Below are positions 43,363-53,478 of a stretch of 64,000 nt of DNA, piece by piece; the stretch's first letter is position 1, and every line of letters starts with the position of its first letter. The DNA is from Trichobilharzia szidati (taxonomy: Eukaryota > Platyhelminthes > Trematoda > Strigeidida > Schistosomatidae): NCBI GenBank assembly GCA_944472155.2, contig OX235277.1, positions 24,314,804 through 24,378,803 on the forward strand, read 5' to 3'. Below the pieces are notes generated by a model. The model did no database searches. It had not been told where the DNA came from and worked only from the letters and a program-made list of their open reading frames with translations. The position numbers were made by a program, and so were the translations under genes.

Positions 43363-45528
43363 TCAGTCACTTATCAGTTTAACTGTTGCTCGGATGCCAG
43401 GGTGAGAAATGCCATGTACTTTGGAAAAAACTGATCTTCGCATTTCTAGTGGGACAAAAGGGCGCGGTTTACCTTTGGAAACATCACACGTAATAATTAG
43501 TCCTTCATCAAGCATAACATCTTGCAAACGTAAGGAAGTACTCGTGCTATTTTTTATTCTTTTCAGATCTTCGTCCATAGTTTGCAGTCTAGCCATATTT
43601 TTAAGATCAAATTGGTCTTTTTCTAAGGTATTTATATGGATGCGGGATAACGCATCTGCTACCTCGTTTTTATGTCCTTTTATGAATCTAATATCTGAAG
43701 TGAACTGAGAAATGAACTCGAGGTGTCTGAGTTCTCTTGGCGAGTACTTATCGTGCTTTGCATTCATGGCCTTGGTTAGTGGTTTGTGGTCTGTGTAGAT
43801 GGTAAACGGTATTCCTTCTACCATATGACGAAAATGTTTAACAGCAAGATAGACTGCTAGTAATTCTCTACTGAATGCACTATATCTTGATTGAGTGGCG
43901 TCTAGACGTTTGGAGAAAAAGGAGAGAGGTTGCCATTTCCCAGCAGAAAATTGTTGAAGAACTGCACCGACGGCGACATCTGATGCATCTGTCATAATCG
44001 CTATAGGAGCGTTGACGTCACGACGTACTAGTAAAGTTTCTGAGCTTAGAGTTTGTTTCAGCTTTTCAAATGCCTCGATTGCTGAAGTACTCATGTGCAG
44101 CGATTTTGCATGACCTTTTAGTAAATCTGTCAGAGGTTGGGCCAGCTGTGCACAGTGAGGAATGAAACGGCGATAAAAATTGACGAGACCAAGAAATCTG
44201 CGTAACTTTTTGAAGGAATCTGGAATCGGGTATTCTTTTATGACTTGCAGCTGTTCTGCTATTGGTCGAATGCCTTGATTATCTACCTGATGTCCCAAAA
44301 ATTTTATAGTTTTCTTACCGAATTCACATTTACTTGGTTTAATGACAATTCCATATTCGGCTAAACGTTTAAAGAGTGTTTCTAAGTGATGTTCGTGCTC
44401 CTCAGGGGATTTACTTGCAACCAGTATATCATCGATATAAGCGTAAGTGAATGGGAGGCCGTGCAATACCTGGTCAATGAATCTCTGAAATGTTTGAGCT
44501 GCGTTAGTCAAGCCAAATGGTAGGCGGACGAACTCGAATAAGCCAAAAGGAGTGGTCACCGCCGTTTTGGGGATGTCCTTGGGCTCGACCGGTATATGGA
44601 AGTATGCACGAACGAGGTCAATTTTGGAAAATATCTGAGCACCTGCCATGTTATGGAAAAAATCGTGGATGTGCGGAATTGGGTATCTATCTGCTATCGT
44701 CTGCTTATTTAAAGCTCGGTAATCTCCACATGGTCGTATCTCTGTTGAGTTTTTCTTTGGTACCATATGCAGTGGTGATGACCACGGGCTGTTTGACGGT
44801 CGTATTATTCCTAGATCTAATAATCTGTTGAATTCTGCTTTTGCTATTTGCATTTTAGCTGGATCTAGACGACGTGGTTTTGCTGAGACCGGTGGACCTT
44901 TAGTTACAATATGGTGTGTAACGTTGTGCTTGAGAGAGGCTGTGGAGTAATCGCTCTGTGTCAGTTCAGGGAATTTCTTTAGCAAAATATCGTACCTGGA
45001 TAATTGATCTGTTGTGGCTACCATCAAGCGAATACTCTCGACATCTGTGGAGATGCCTGAAATCGATAGTTTACGACTGGTATCTATCAATCTATGGTGA
45101 CTAGAGTCAACTAGCAATTCGTAGTGTTGAAGAAAATCTATTCCAATGATAGGAAAGGTTACGTCGGCGACTACGAACTCCCACTCAAATGGCGTACTGC
45201 ATCCAAAATTAAGTTTTTGCCTCCGAGTTCCAAATGTTTTTATGGTAGAATTGTTCGCAGCCTTGAGAACTAATGCTGGGTTTGGCTGTAAGCGCTCGTT
45301 GGGTGTTGGGGGAACTACACTAATTTCTGCACCAGTATCTACCAGGAATTGTGCCCCCGTTGTTTTGTCTGTCACCCTGAATAGACGGCTGTGGGACGTG
45401 TGTTGGCCAGCGACCGCAGTCGTCACCGACCGCCGGCCTTTTCGTTTCCCAACGCCACCGTTTGTTGGAAAGCACAAGGTTGTGTGCACCGTTTTGCGTG
45501 TACCCCAAATTTCCGATGATACCAGCAT
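43363..45528 (-). CDS. pol: Protease, reverse transcriptase and RNase H of element 1
   Basis: 721 codons in the frame, of which the part before about residue 30 overlaps gag in another frame. Protease active site DTGA at 64-67. [65 protein letters not shown] and the catalytic YIDD at 364-367. RNase H: TDAS at 513-516, then a [20 protein letters not shown] segment, TDHKPL and a [12 protein letters not shown] end. The first histidines of the integrase zinc finger (HGISHPGI) come just before a TGA. It has no start codon of its own role: expression should come by -1 frameshifting from gag at 45444-45450. Catalytic residues are intact. Confidence 0.95.
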   Translation of the reverse strand: MLVSSEIWGTRKTVHTTLCFPTNGGVGKRKGRRSVTTAVAGQHTSHSRLFRVTDKTTGAQFLVDTGAEISVVPPTPNERLQPNPALVLKAANNSTIKTFGTRRQKLNFGCSTPFEWEFVVADVTFPIIGIDFLQHYELLVDSSHHRLIDTSRKLSISGISTDVESIRLMVATTDQLSRYDILLKKFPELTQSDYSTASLKHNVTHHIVTKGPPVSAKPRRLDPAKMQIAKAEFNRLLDLGIIRPSNSPWSSPLHMVPKKNSTEIRPCGDYRALNKQTIADRYPIPHIHDFFHNMAGAQIFSKIDLVRAYFHIPVEPKDIPKTAVTTPFGLFEFVRLPFGLTNAAQTFQRFIDQVLHGLPFTYAYIDDILVASKSPEEHEHHLETLFKRLAEYGIVIKPSKCEFGKKTIKFLGHQVDNQGIRPIAEQLQVIKEYPIPDSFKKLRRFLGLVNFYRRFIPHCAQLAQPLTDLLKGHAKSLHMSTSAIEAFEKLKQTLSSETLLVRRDVNAPIAIMTDASDVAVGAVLQQFSAGKWQPLSFFSKRLDATQSRYSAFSRELLAVYLAVKHFRHMVEGIPFTIYTDHKPLTKAMNAKHDKYSPRELRHLEFISQFTSDIRFIKGHKNEVADALSRIHINTLEKDQFDLKNMARLQTMDEDLKRIKNSTSTSLRLQDVMLDEGLIITCDVSKGKPRPFVPLEMRRSVFSKVHGISHPGIRATVKLISD
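45405..45450 (-). promoter_or_regulatory. Programmed -1 ribosomal frameshift signal, gag to pol
   Basis: Slippery heptamer G GGA AAC in the correct phase of gag (codons TTG GGA AAC), a five-base spacer GAAAA, and then a stem-loop: GGCC pairs with GGCC four bases long, and inside it GCGGTCG pairs with CGACTGC over 7 positions (one G-U) closed by the GNRA loop GTGA. The loop contains the gag stop TGA. After slipping, the frame reads GGG AAA CGA and continues as pol. GGGAAAC is an established slippery site in several retroviral gag-pro junctions. Function is inferred from the fit. Confidence 0.88.
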
Positions 45529-46295
45529 ATATTCTGTTGTAAGCTATATTTACGCCTATTGCGTGAGTGGCTACGTTGTCTTCTGTACGTTGTGGTAGGT
45601 TGTCTATTAACCCTCATTGCCATTAATTGCTCAGTGAGCACGTCGATTTTACGTTCTAAGGCTTCTATGCGCTCGTTTGACGTTTTGTCGACTCTGATGG
45701 CTTCTGCTTTATTCAGTGGGTCTATCGTGATAACTTTATCTGGTATTGTGCTAGTGGAAGCGACAGATTGAGGTGTTGACCTCTCGTACATGCGATCTGC
45801 GATTTCAGTGAGCCTTTCTATGTCAATGTCGTCGTCTCCGAAGGCAAGAACCTGCTGGATGTTTTGCGGAAGTCGTCTCAGCCAGATTTGATAAAATAGA
45901 CGTTTATCGATTTCTCTTCCTGCAACTAGGCTTTGCATATGCCTCATGAGTTGAGATGGGGTTTTATCACCTAACTCAACATTGCTTAACAGGCGATCGA
46001 GTGCTTGCCTATCCGAAAGCGAGGTGCATCGAAGTACCTCTTCCTTCAACTTGTCATAAGGCGCTTCTGTGCTGGGATGAACGATGTATTGTCGTACCTG
46101 CTCGGCGACTTCGTCTGGTAGCACTGTACTCAAAATGCCAAATTCAGCTGTCTGTGATGTGAGCTTATTGCTAGCCAAATAATGTTCCAGTCGAGCAAAC
46201 CAAAGATGAGGGTCTCTGGGCTTAAAAGCTGGTACAGTAAGAGAGATAGCACTAACAGCTCCCAGCTCTAAGTTATCAGAGGTATTGGAAGACAT
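45423..46295 (-). CDS. gag: Gag of element 1
   Basis: 290 codons from ATG at 46295, the Met that aligns with the Gag start of element 2 ([12 protein letters not shown]). The frame is open further upstream but that region is the untranslated leader. The capsid-like part ([58 protein letters not shown]) is followed by a coiled-coil-like [17 protein letters not shown], a basic Arg-rich stretch, and the knuckle C257-X2-H-X9-C-X3-C274 that binds RNA. The stop lies in the loop of the frameshift stem-loop. Intact. Confidence 0.93.
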   Translation of the reverse strand: MSSNTSDNLELGAVSAISLTVPAFKPRDPHLWFARLEHYLASNKLTSQTAEFGILSTVLPDEVAEQVRQYIVHPSTEAPYDKLKEEVLRCTSLSDRQALDRLLSNVELGDKTPSQLMRHMQSLVAGREIDKRLFYQIWLRRLPQNIQQVLAFGDDDIDIERLTEIADRMYERSTPQSVASTSTIPDKVITIDPLNKAEAIRVDKTSNERIEALERKIDVLTEQLMAMRVNRQPTTTYRRQRSHSRNRRKYSLQQNICWYHRKFGVHAKRCTQPCAFQQTVALGNEKAGGR

Positions 46296-46549
46296 GTTAC
46301 AATTCGTAAAAAATTGGTTTAAGAGTAACAAAATAGCAAAATTTTTGCACAATAAGAATATGGCAAAACAGAAAAATGCAATGCAGGTGCTTACCACAAA
46401 TGACTGCAGGTTGTGCGATGAGCAAACACAAGAATGAGTTCGGAATATGTAATAAATATATAGATCCACGAAGGTTAAAGTTTTATTAATCCAACAAGTG
46501 TAACAACGCGTCGAGGTCAAAAGTCGTCGTCGTCGGAGTCAGCAAGTTA

Positions 46550-46564
46550 TCGTCGGGCTCACCA
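46550..46564 (-). promoter_or_regulatory. Primer binding site of element 1
   Basis: TGGTGAGCCCGACGA lies three bases after the 5' LTR. It is the same as in element 2. In CsRn1-type elements the equivalent site is taken to be complementary to the 3' end of tRNA-Trp; the match to the fluke tRNA could not be checked here. Confidence 0.75.
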
Positions 46565-46567
46565 ATT

Positions 46568-46854
46568 TGTTGCTGCTCTATTTTGACTGAACTAGAATGC
46601 ACGTATATCTTAGTACTTCTTCGCGTTTATATTTGTGTCCTAACGTTGTGATTACTCGACATCCACAACGTAATTAAAAAGGCACTTGCGAAGGAATACG
46701 ACAGTGTATTATTGCAGCAGTCAAAATTCAAAAATCGAGCGAGTACAAAAAGTATCAATTGTTAACATGCATGATTTAGAGTAATAAACAAATGAAAGTA
46801 CAATTACACAATGAAAGTATAGTACGATTATGAGTAATAAAACGGTTCACTACA
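46568..46854 (-). repeat. 5' LTR of element 1
   Basis: 287 bp. The second half (R-U5), from TTGACTGCTGCAATAATACA through the end, is similar to the LTR of element 2, while the first half (U3) is not alignable. CTCT follows the element at 46855-46858. Confidence 0.95.
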
Positions 46855-46858
46855 CTCT

Positions 46859-47235
46859 TCTTCACGCTTTACTCTAATTTACATAGATTTATATATAACA
46901 ATTTTGACCAGCGACGGTGATTTTGTGGATCAAATAATAATCATGGTAACAATGGTTCAGAAAAAGTCAAATAAAATCTATAAGAAGTTCTATTTTATCT
47001 CAGTTGATTGATAGCAGTAACCAAGTGGACAGAAATAATGCCTTCAAAGTTATCTATCGCATTCCATCGAGTATTTCGAACCCGACTTTTGCACAGACAG
47101 ACTAATCTATAGGAATTAATTCAAGAGAACAATCCCAATATCTTTGCATATAACAAAAGAAGTTTGTTCTACCTTTGTCTCTTCCTTGCTCCGCCTATGT
47201 GAATTCTAATCAAAACCCTTCCACCCTCTCTATTT
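46859..47235 (+). mobile_element. PLE endonuclease C-terminal remnant
   Basis: On the plus strand from about 46990: SNQVDRNNAFKVIYRIPSSI then SNPTFAQ, matching the GH.VD...AFK.IYR end of Penelope endonucleases, and later KKFVLPLSLP, equivalent to the QKE.VISLSSP close. No YIG core survives. Confidence 0.6.
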
Positions 47236-48270
47236 TTTCCATTTGCTTCGTTCTTTTATGATATCTATTTGAATATGACAAATTAAAAATAGTGTAAATT
47301 CTACCAATGGAATTTCATGAATCTAACTAAACATAATACTGTCTAGGTGGCAAAGTACGGAGAGGGTAGTTGAGGCATGCATCACACATTTTGTGTGATA
47401 GCCGGCGGGCACAGGGTGAAAATCACGCTAAAAACGCTGAAGGACAACAGATTACGAAAGAAGATTGCTATGTCTAATATTGTGGACAGTGAAAGGTGTT
47501 AGTGAAATGAAGAATGTTATAAGGATGATAGTAAGCAGTTGGAAGAAATAATGAAATATTAAGGTTGTAAAGAAAGAACAAGAAATCAAGTTGGTCAATT
47601 CAAGGTACACCAAAAAATCCTTGTGTATGCATAAATTAGGTAACCTCTACTTGTTAGATGTCTACGCTTTCGATATATCCTTGAGATGACCTACTATTAT
47701 TATCCTGTCTAGTTAGTGTGTGTGTGAGTTTGTCAAAGATTTACGGTAGACGAATTGAAATGAAATTGAGTTCATTTCAATGGTTGCCACAATGTTAATT
47801 GTCCTTGCTCGACAAATACTACTAAGTGAAATTTGTAGAACTAATAGAAGGGTGAGTAACAATTGGGAATTTTCTTGAAGAAATCGTGCGTGTCATTTTA
47901 CTTCTGTTCCTACCACACCTTATACAAACTTCACTTACAGTAGGTGCTGCGTGTATAGTTTGGGAGTAGCAGTGGTTTTTATTTCCAGAGAACAGAGCTG
48001 AAAATATTAACGACAACAACAACAGTGGGAGATGTTTTATATTCATTCATCTCGTCAGAACTGTTGCAAGAATAAACGTCTATGTGGGGCACTTATTAGT
48101 TCACCCGTTATTTGACAATAACAGATTTAAAGTCTAAATTAGTAAATATATTCAAACAATATATCTCTTATAGAGTAGAAATATCCATAAAAAATTTACA
48201 GTTACTCGTGAATACGACTAATTCTACTCCACCAAATTTAACAGTTTAATCCAGAATTACAACTCAAGAG
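47236..48270. other. Spacer between the two LTR elements
   Basis: No domain-bearing frame on either strand. TGTGTGTGTGAG at 47717-47728 is the only simple repeat seen. Confidence 0.4.
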
Positions 48271-48274
48271 ATAT

Positions 48275-48577
48275 TGTGGTACCCCTATACCAACTATAAG
48301 CATACGCTTTTAATCTAATTTGCATACTCATATTATATGTTTACACATACCGATTTTATATGTACTTCGTGAACATTTGTCAATTTACTGTTGAACGTTA
48401 CCTTGATACAATTTCAAAATTTGACTACTGCTATAATACACGATTACACTCTTCACAAGTGCCTTCTGATTTTACCTTGTGGGCGTCGAGTAGCCACAAC
48501 GTCTGTGCACATTGATAAACGTGAAGAAGTACTAGGAAATACGTGTACGCTAATTTAGTCAAATAGAACACGTAACA
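48275..48577 (+). repeat. 5' LTR of element 2
   Basis: TGTGGTACCCC to ACACGTAACA. CTATAATACACG in the middle may be the TATA element. ATAT precedes it. Confidence 0.95.
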
Positions 48578-48580
48578 AAT

Positions 48581-48595
48581 TGGTGAGCCCGACGA
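48581..48595 (+). promoter_or_regulatory. Primer binding site of element 2
   Basis: TGGTGAGCCCGACGA three bases after the LTR, identical to that of element 1. Confidence 0.75.
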
Positions 48596-48851
48596 CAAAT
48601 TGCCGACTCCGACGACGACGACTTTTTGACCTCGACACGTCGTTACACTTGCTGGATTATTAAAACTCTAACTTTCGCGGATCTATATATTTACTAGACA
48701 TTTCGAATTCATTCTTGTGTTTGCTCATAGCACAACCTGCAGTAATTTGTGGTAAGCACCTGCATTGTATGCTTTTTTATTTTGCCATATTCTTAGTGTG
48801 CACAAATTTTGCTATTTTGCTACTCTTAAACCATTTTTTACGAATTGTAAC

Positions 48852-51023
48852 ATGTCTCCCAATACCTCTGATAACTTAGAGCTGGGATCTGTTAGTACTA
48901 TTTCTCTTACTGTACCAGCTTTTAAGCCCAGAGACCCTCATCTTTGGTTCGCACGACTGGAGCATTATTTGGCTAGCAATAAGCTCACATCACAGACAGC
49001 TGAATTTGGCATTTTGAGTACAGTGCTACCAGACGAAGTCGCCGAGCAGGTACGGCAATACATAGTTCAACCCAGCACAGAAGCGCCTTATGACAAGTTG
49101 AAGGAAGAGGTACTTCGATGCACCTCGCTTTCGGATAGGCAAGCACTCGATCGCCTGTTAAGCAATGTTGAGTTAGGTGATAAAACCCCATCTCAACTCA
49201 TGAGGCATATGCAAAGCCTAGTTGCAGGAAGAGAAATCGATAAACGTCTATTTTATCAAATCTGGCTGAGACGACTTCCTGCAAACATCCAGCAAGTTCT
49301 TGCTTTCGGAGACGACGACATTAACATAGAAAGGCTCACCGAAATTGCGGATCGCATGTATGAGAGGTCAACACCTCAATCTGTCACTTCCGCTAGCAGA
49401 ATACCAGACACTCACGATAGAATACAGACTCTAGAACACAAAGTCGACACCTTACTGAGTCAGTTAGCAAAACTGACCACACGCACACAACCAAGCCGTT
49501 CTAGAAGCTCGTCTCGTCGACGTCTTTCTCGGTCCCTTAGCACGTCACCACATCGCGATAATATTTGCTGGTATCACCGTAGTTATGGAAGCAATGCACG
49601 ACGGTGCCATTCACGTTGCAACTTTCAGGCTAAACCAAAAGATATATCGTCATGTGTAAAAAATACTGTCGGCAGCCTACGATCTAACAGTCGTTTGTTT
49701 TATGTAACAGATAAAAATACCGGTACTACATTCTTAGTTGACACAGGGGCAGAGGTGAGTGTTCTCCCTCCGTCTACCCAGGAACGTCAGCATCCTGACC
49801 CAGCAATTACGCTCCAAGCTGTTAATCAGTCCAGTATTGTTACATATGGAAGTAAACGAATGACTTTGGATTTTGGTTTGCGGAATACCTACACTTGGTC
49901 GTTCATCATTGCAGACGTCCCATCCCCAATCCTTGGTATCGATTTTCTACAGCAACACAAACTGCTAGTTGATCCGATGAGCCCCAAGCTAATAGACTCG
50001 CTCAATAAAATGTACATTGCTGGTACGATTAGCCGTGCATCATCACTGAACTTGATGGTCACACGCACACCAGTATCTCCATATACCAATTTGGTAAATC
50101 AGTTTCCTGACCTTTTACAACCTTCTTTTCGAGGAACAGAACCGAAGCATCATGTGGTTCATCATATTAAAACCACTGGACCACCAGTTTTTGCACGTCC
50201 CCGACGCCTTGACCCACATCGACTTAAAATCGCAAAAACAGAGTTCGATAAAATGCTAGAGCTTGGTATTATTCGACCGTCCAACAGCTCTTGGTCTTCA
50301 CCGCTTCACATGGTACCCAAAAAGTCTTCTGGTGAAATACGGCCGTGTGGTGATTATCGAGCTTTAAACAAGCAAACGGTACCTGATCGATACCCAATAC
50401 CACATATCCACGATTTCGCTAGCAACTTACCAGATGTTAAAGTTTTCTCTAAAATCGATCTTGTCAGAGCGTCTCATCATATCCCCATCCACCCAGATGA
50501 CGTTCCGAAAACCGCCATTACCACACCATTCGGCTTAAATGAATTCGTACGCATGCCCTTCGGACTAATGAACGCCGCTCAGACATTTCAACACCTAATC
50601 GACCAAGTACTCCGTGGTCTCCCTTTCGTCTATGCATACATCGACGACTTACTAATTGCAAGTGCAGACGAAGCCGAGCATTTGAAACATGTGAAGACTG
50701 TGTTTGAAAGACTTAACCAATACGGCATGACTATCAACTTAGACAAATGCGAATTTGGTAAGACCTCACCGAAATTCCTTGGTCATTTAATCGATAGCCA
50801 AGGAATCAGACCAATCGTTGATGACGTACAAGTTATCAAAGATTATCCGTTACCAGATTCTTTTAAGAAATTGCGGCGATTTTTGGGTCTCGTTAATTTT
50901 TACCGGCGTTTTATACCGAACTGTGCTAAAGCTTTACAACCATTAACTGACTGCTTACGTGGACATAGTCGTTCATTCTATTTACCCGCAAAAGCTGTTA
51001 AAGCATTCGAAACTGTCAAATAA
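48852..51023 (+). pseudogene. gag-pol: Gag-protease-RT in a single frame, element 2
   Basis: Start chosen at the ATG of [12 protein letters not shown], matching element 1. The CX2HX9CX3C knuckle ([18 protein letters not shown]) lies near 239-256, with no stop between it and the protease (DTGA near 297-300), so gag and pol are fused, unlike element 1. The RT has [40 protein letters not shown] and YIDD near 596-599. A TAA at 51021-51023 ends the frame at AFETVK, where element 1 has Gln after the equivalent KLK. The next segment is in the same frame. An Arg/Ser-rich stretch precedes the knuckle. Confidence 0.93.
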
Positions 51024-51851
51024 TTGTTAAATGACAAGACACTCTTAGTCAGACGCCAAAATGACGCCCCCCTGTCTCTCATGACAGACGCTCAAGACGT
51101 TGCCATTGGGGCGGTTTTACAACAGCACGTACACGGCGAATGGCAACCTCTTGCATTCTTTTTGAAACGACTGAATCCCAATCAATGTCGCTATAGCACT
51201 TTTGGTAGAGAGTTATTAGCTGTTTATATAGCAATCAAGCACTTTCGACATATGCTGGAAGGTACAGCTTTTACTGTCTTTACAGACCATAAAGCTCTAA
51301 CGAAAGCCTTATCAGCAAAACAGGATGACTACTCTCCGCATGAACTACGACATCTCGAGTTTATATCTCAGTTCACCTCCGATCTGCGACATGTGAACGG
51401 TAAAAACAATGAAGTGGCAGACGCTTTATCGCGTATGCACATTGATAACATTGTATGCCCAGACATCGACTACGAACGTCTCTCAAACTTACAACGAGAT
51501 GATGCCGAACTAAAAAAGATCATGTCTTCTAAAACAACATCTTTAAAACTAGACGCAATTCCTTTTGGCGCGACAAAAATAATCTGCGACACCTCTACGG
51601 GTAAATATCGACCCTTCGTTCCAGCCGCTATGAGACATACAATATTCGAGAAGTTACATAACTTGTCGCATCCCGGTGTCAGCGCTACTATCAAACTACT
51701 AAAAGAAAGATTTTGGCCGAACATTAATAGCGATGTTAAGAAGTGGACACGAAATTGCTTGTCCTGTCAAAGAGTCAAAATCAACCGTCACACCAATGCA
51801 CCACTTGGTCGCTTTCCTAACCCAACTCTAGATTTGAACATATACATGTAG
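51024..51851 (+). pseudogene. pol: RNase H and integrase zinc finger, element 2
   Basis: Continues the frame of the preceding segment: TDAQ (element 1 has TDAS) with the catalytic Asp, [41 protein letters not shown], then HNLSHPGVSATIKLL and CLSCQRVK, a complete HHCC finger. It ends early because of a frame change at the T run 51833-51835: the true continuation [14 protein letters not shown] reads one base back. One T appears to be missing compared with an open ancestor. Confidence 0.9.
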
Positions 51852-52438
51852 ACATAGTTGGTCCACTACCTCCTTCCAATGGTTTCAATTACATTCTAAC
51901 TTGCATCGATAGATTCACTCGCTGGCCTGTAGAAGTTCCAATAGCCGACGTCTCCGCTGAAACGGTAGCTAAAGCTTTGGTCGAAAACTGGATTGCTAAC
52001 TTTGGTGTCCCATCCATTATCACTACAGACAGAGGTGCTCAGTTTGAAAGCCGACTTTTTCACCACCTAAGTGAATTACTGGGCATTAAACGAGTACGAA
52101 CGACCGCCTACCATCCTAGTTCCAACGGCATGGTTGAACGACTTCATCGACAACTCAAAGCTGCGCTCGCCGCCTCTTTGACTCAAAACGACTGGTCAAC
52201 CAAACTCCCACTGGTACTGCTTGGTATACGAGCGACTATAAAGAAAGATATTGGCTGCTGTGTTTCCGAACTAGTCTATGGAACAACATTACGATTACCA
52301 GGAGAATTTTTCACCCCAGGTAACCAAGTTCCACAGGATATGACTGGTTATGTGCACCAGCTAAAACAACACATGAACGAACTTAAGATATCACTTCCAC
52401 GCCAGCAGGAACGAACGTCGTACATACGCCACAACTGA
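51833..52438 (+). pseudogene. pol: Integrase catalytic core, element 2
   Basis: In the shifted frame: [12 protein letters not shown] (first Asp), [37 protein letters not shown] (second Asp) and HPSSNGMVERLHRQLKAAL (Glu), a complete DDE triad. It runs into a stop after TSYIRHN at 52436-52438, where a second frame change is needed to continue. Confidence 0.9.
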
Positions 52439-52800
52439 CAGATTGCACTCACGTCTTCGTCAGGAGAGAGGGTGTACAACGACCACTTCAAGCCGCTTAC
52501 GATGGCCCATTCAAAGTTCTAAATAGAAATGATAAAATTATCACGATAGAACGACTGAATAAAGCAGAAGCCATCAGTGTCGACAGAGTCAAACCAGCGT
52601 TCATCGACGATTTCGAAGCCAACGATAAAGCTCAGCTGAACGACGTGCCAACAGCTACATCCACGCAAGCTTCAACGTCGCCAGAGAAACCTATGAAGAC
52701 TACACGCTCTGGTAGGAGAGTTCATTGGCCTAAACGTTATGTGCGAATCATCAATATACAACTTATTACGAATTTTCATTTTTATTATTTTTATTCGTAA
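52436..52800 (+). pseudogene. pol: Integrase C-terminal part, element 2
   Basis: Third frame: DCTHVFVRREGVQRPLQAAY then DGPFKVLNRNDKIITIERL, SVDRVKPAFIDDF, and [14 protein letters not shown], collinear with element 1. It ends at a TAA at 52798-52800. No chromodomain is seen. Confidence 0.85.
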
Positions 52801-53162
52801 TTGTCATTTGACTACTCATTTAACTGATTAATATTTTCATACGTCAATCACGTCACTACTATTTTAACATCGATATTCCCTGTATTATTACATTTAATCA
52901 TATGGCGCTTAATATTCATGTATCCTTTCCGTCTATAGATTGCAGATCCCCGGCCGATTTTATCATTCCTTACATATTCTACGATGATTGTCAATCCTAT
53001 TTTTTCTTTTATTATCGCATTTAATATCGACCTTATTAATCGCATTAAACTGATCATTTTTCAGCTTAATAAATCGCTTTCTATGTACTATCTCTGCTGC
53101 ATATTACGCTGATGCATGTTTTTGTCGAACACTTAAATGTATTTTTTATATTTCAGTGTTCT
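52801..53162 (+). other. 3' untranslated part of element 2
   Basis: AT-rich, between the pol end and the polypurine tract. Nothing coding. Confidence 0.6.
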
Positions 53163-53175
53163 GGTGGGGGAATTA
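53163..53175 (+). promoter_or_regulatory. Polypurine tract of element 2
   Basis: GGTGGGGGAATTA lies directly before the 3' LTR. Confidence 0.7.
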
Positions 53176-53478
53176 TGTGGTACCCCTATACCAACTATAA
53201 GCATACGCTTTTAATCTAATTTGCATACTCATATTATATGTTTACACATACCGATTTTATATGTACTTCGTGAACATTTGTCAATTTACTGTTGAACGTT
53301 ACCTTGATACAATTTCAAAATTTGACTACTGCTATAATACACGATTACACTCTTCACAAGTGCCTTCTGATTTTACCTTGTGGGCGTCGAGTAGCCACAA
53401 CGTCTGTGCACATTGATAAACGTGAAGAAGTACTAGGAAATACGTGTACGCTAATTTAGTCAAATAGAACACGTAACA
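53176..53478 (+). repeat. 3' LTR of element 2
   Basis: Identical by eye to the 5' LTR over all 303 bases. Followed by ATAT. Confidence 0.95.

Larger units (their letters stand above)
41659..46854 (-). mobile_element. Gypsy LTR retrotransposon, CsRn1/Boudicca type (element 1)
   Basis: Full-length element of 5,196 bp with 287-bp LTRs, TG..CA ends, a CTCT target duplication on both sides, tRNA-type primer binding site, polypurine tract, gag and pol. The order protease, RT, RNase H, integrase places it in Ty3/Gypsy. The CX2HX9CX3C Gag knuckle, 4-bp target duplication and primer site beginning TGGTGAGCCCGACGA are features described for the CsRn1 clade. The LTRs differ at 2 of 287 positions by eye, so the insertion is young. 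One in-frame stop in the integrase breaks pol. Confidence 0.95.
48275..53478 (+). mobile_element. Gypsy LTR retrotransposon, CsRn1/Boudicca type (element 2)
   Basis: 5,204 bp with two 303-bp LTRs that I find identical base for base, ATAT duplicated on both sides, primer site, polypurine tract, and gag-pol in a single frame. Its Gag matches that of element 1 almost exactly, but pol is a clearly different sequence. Pol is broken by one stop and two frame changes, so the copy could not have produced its own enzymes. Confidence 0.95.

Noticed and set aside
45146..45598. 150-codon frame opposite pol and gag of element 1
   Set aside because: Antisense shadow of the protease and Gag end; no independent motif.
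48275..53478. Envelope gene, making element 2 an endogenous retrovirus
   Set aside because: No open frame of env size or signal peptide lies between pol and the polypurine tract; only about 360 AT-rich bases are there.
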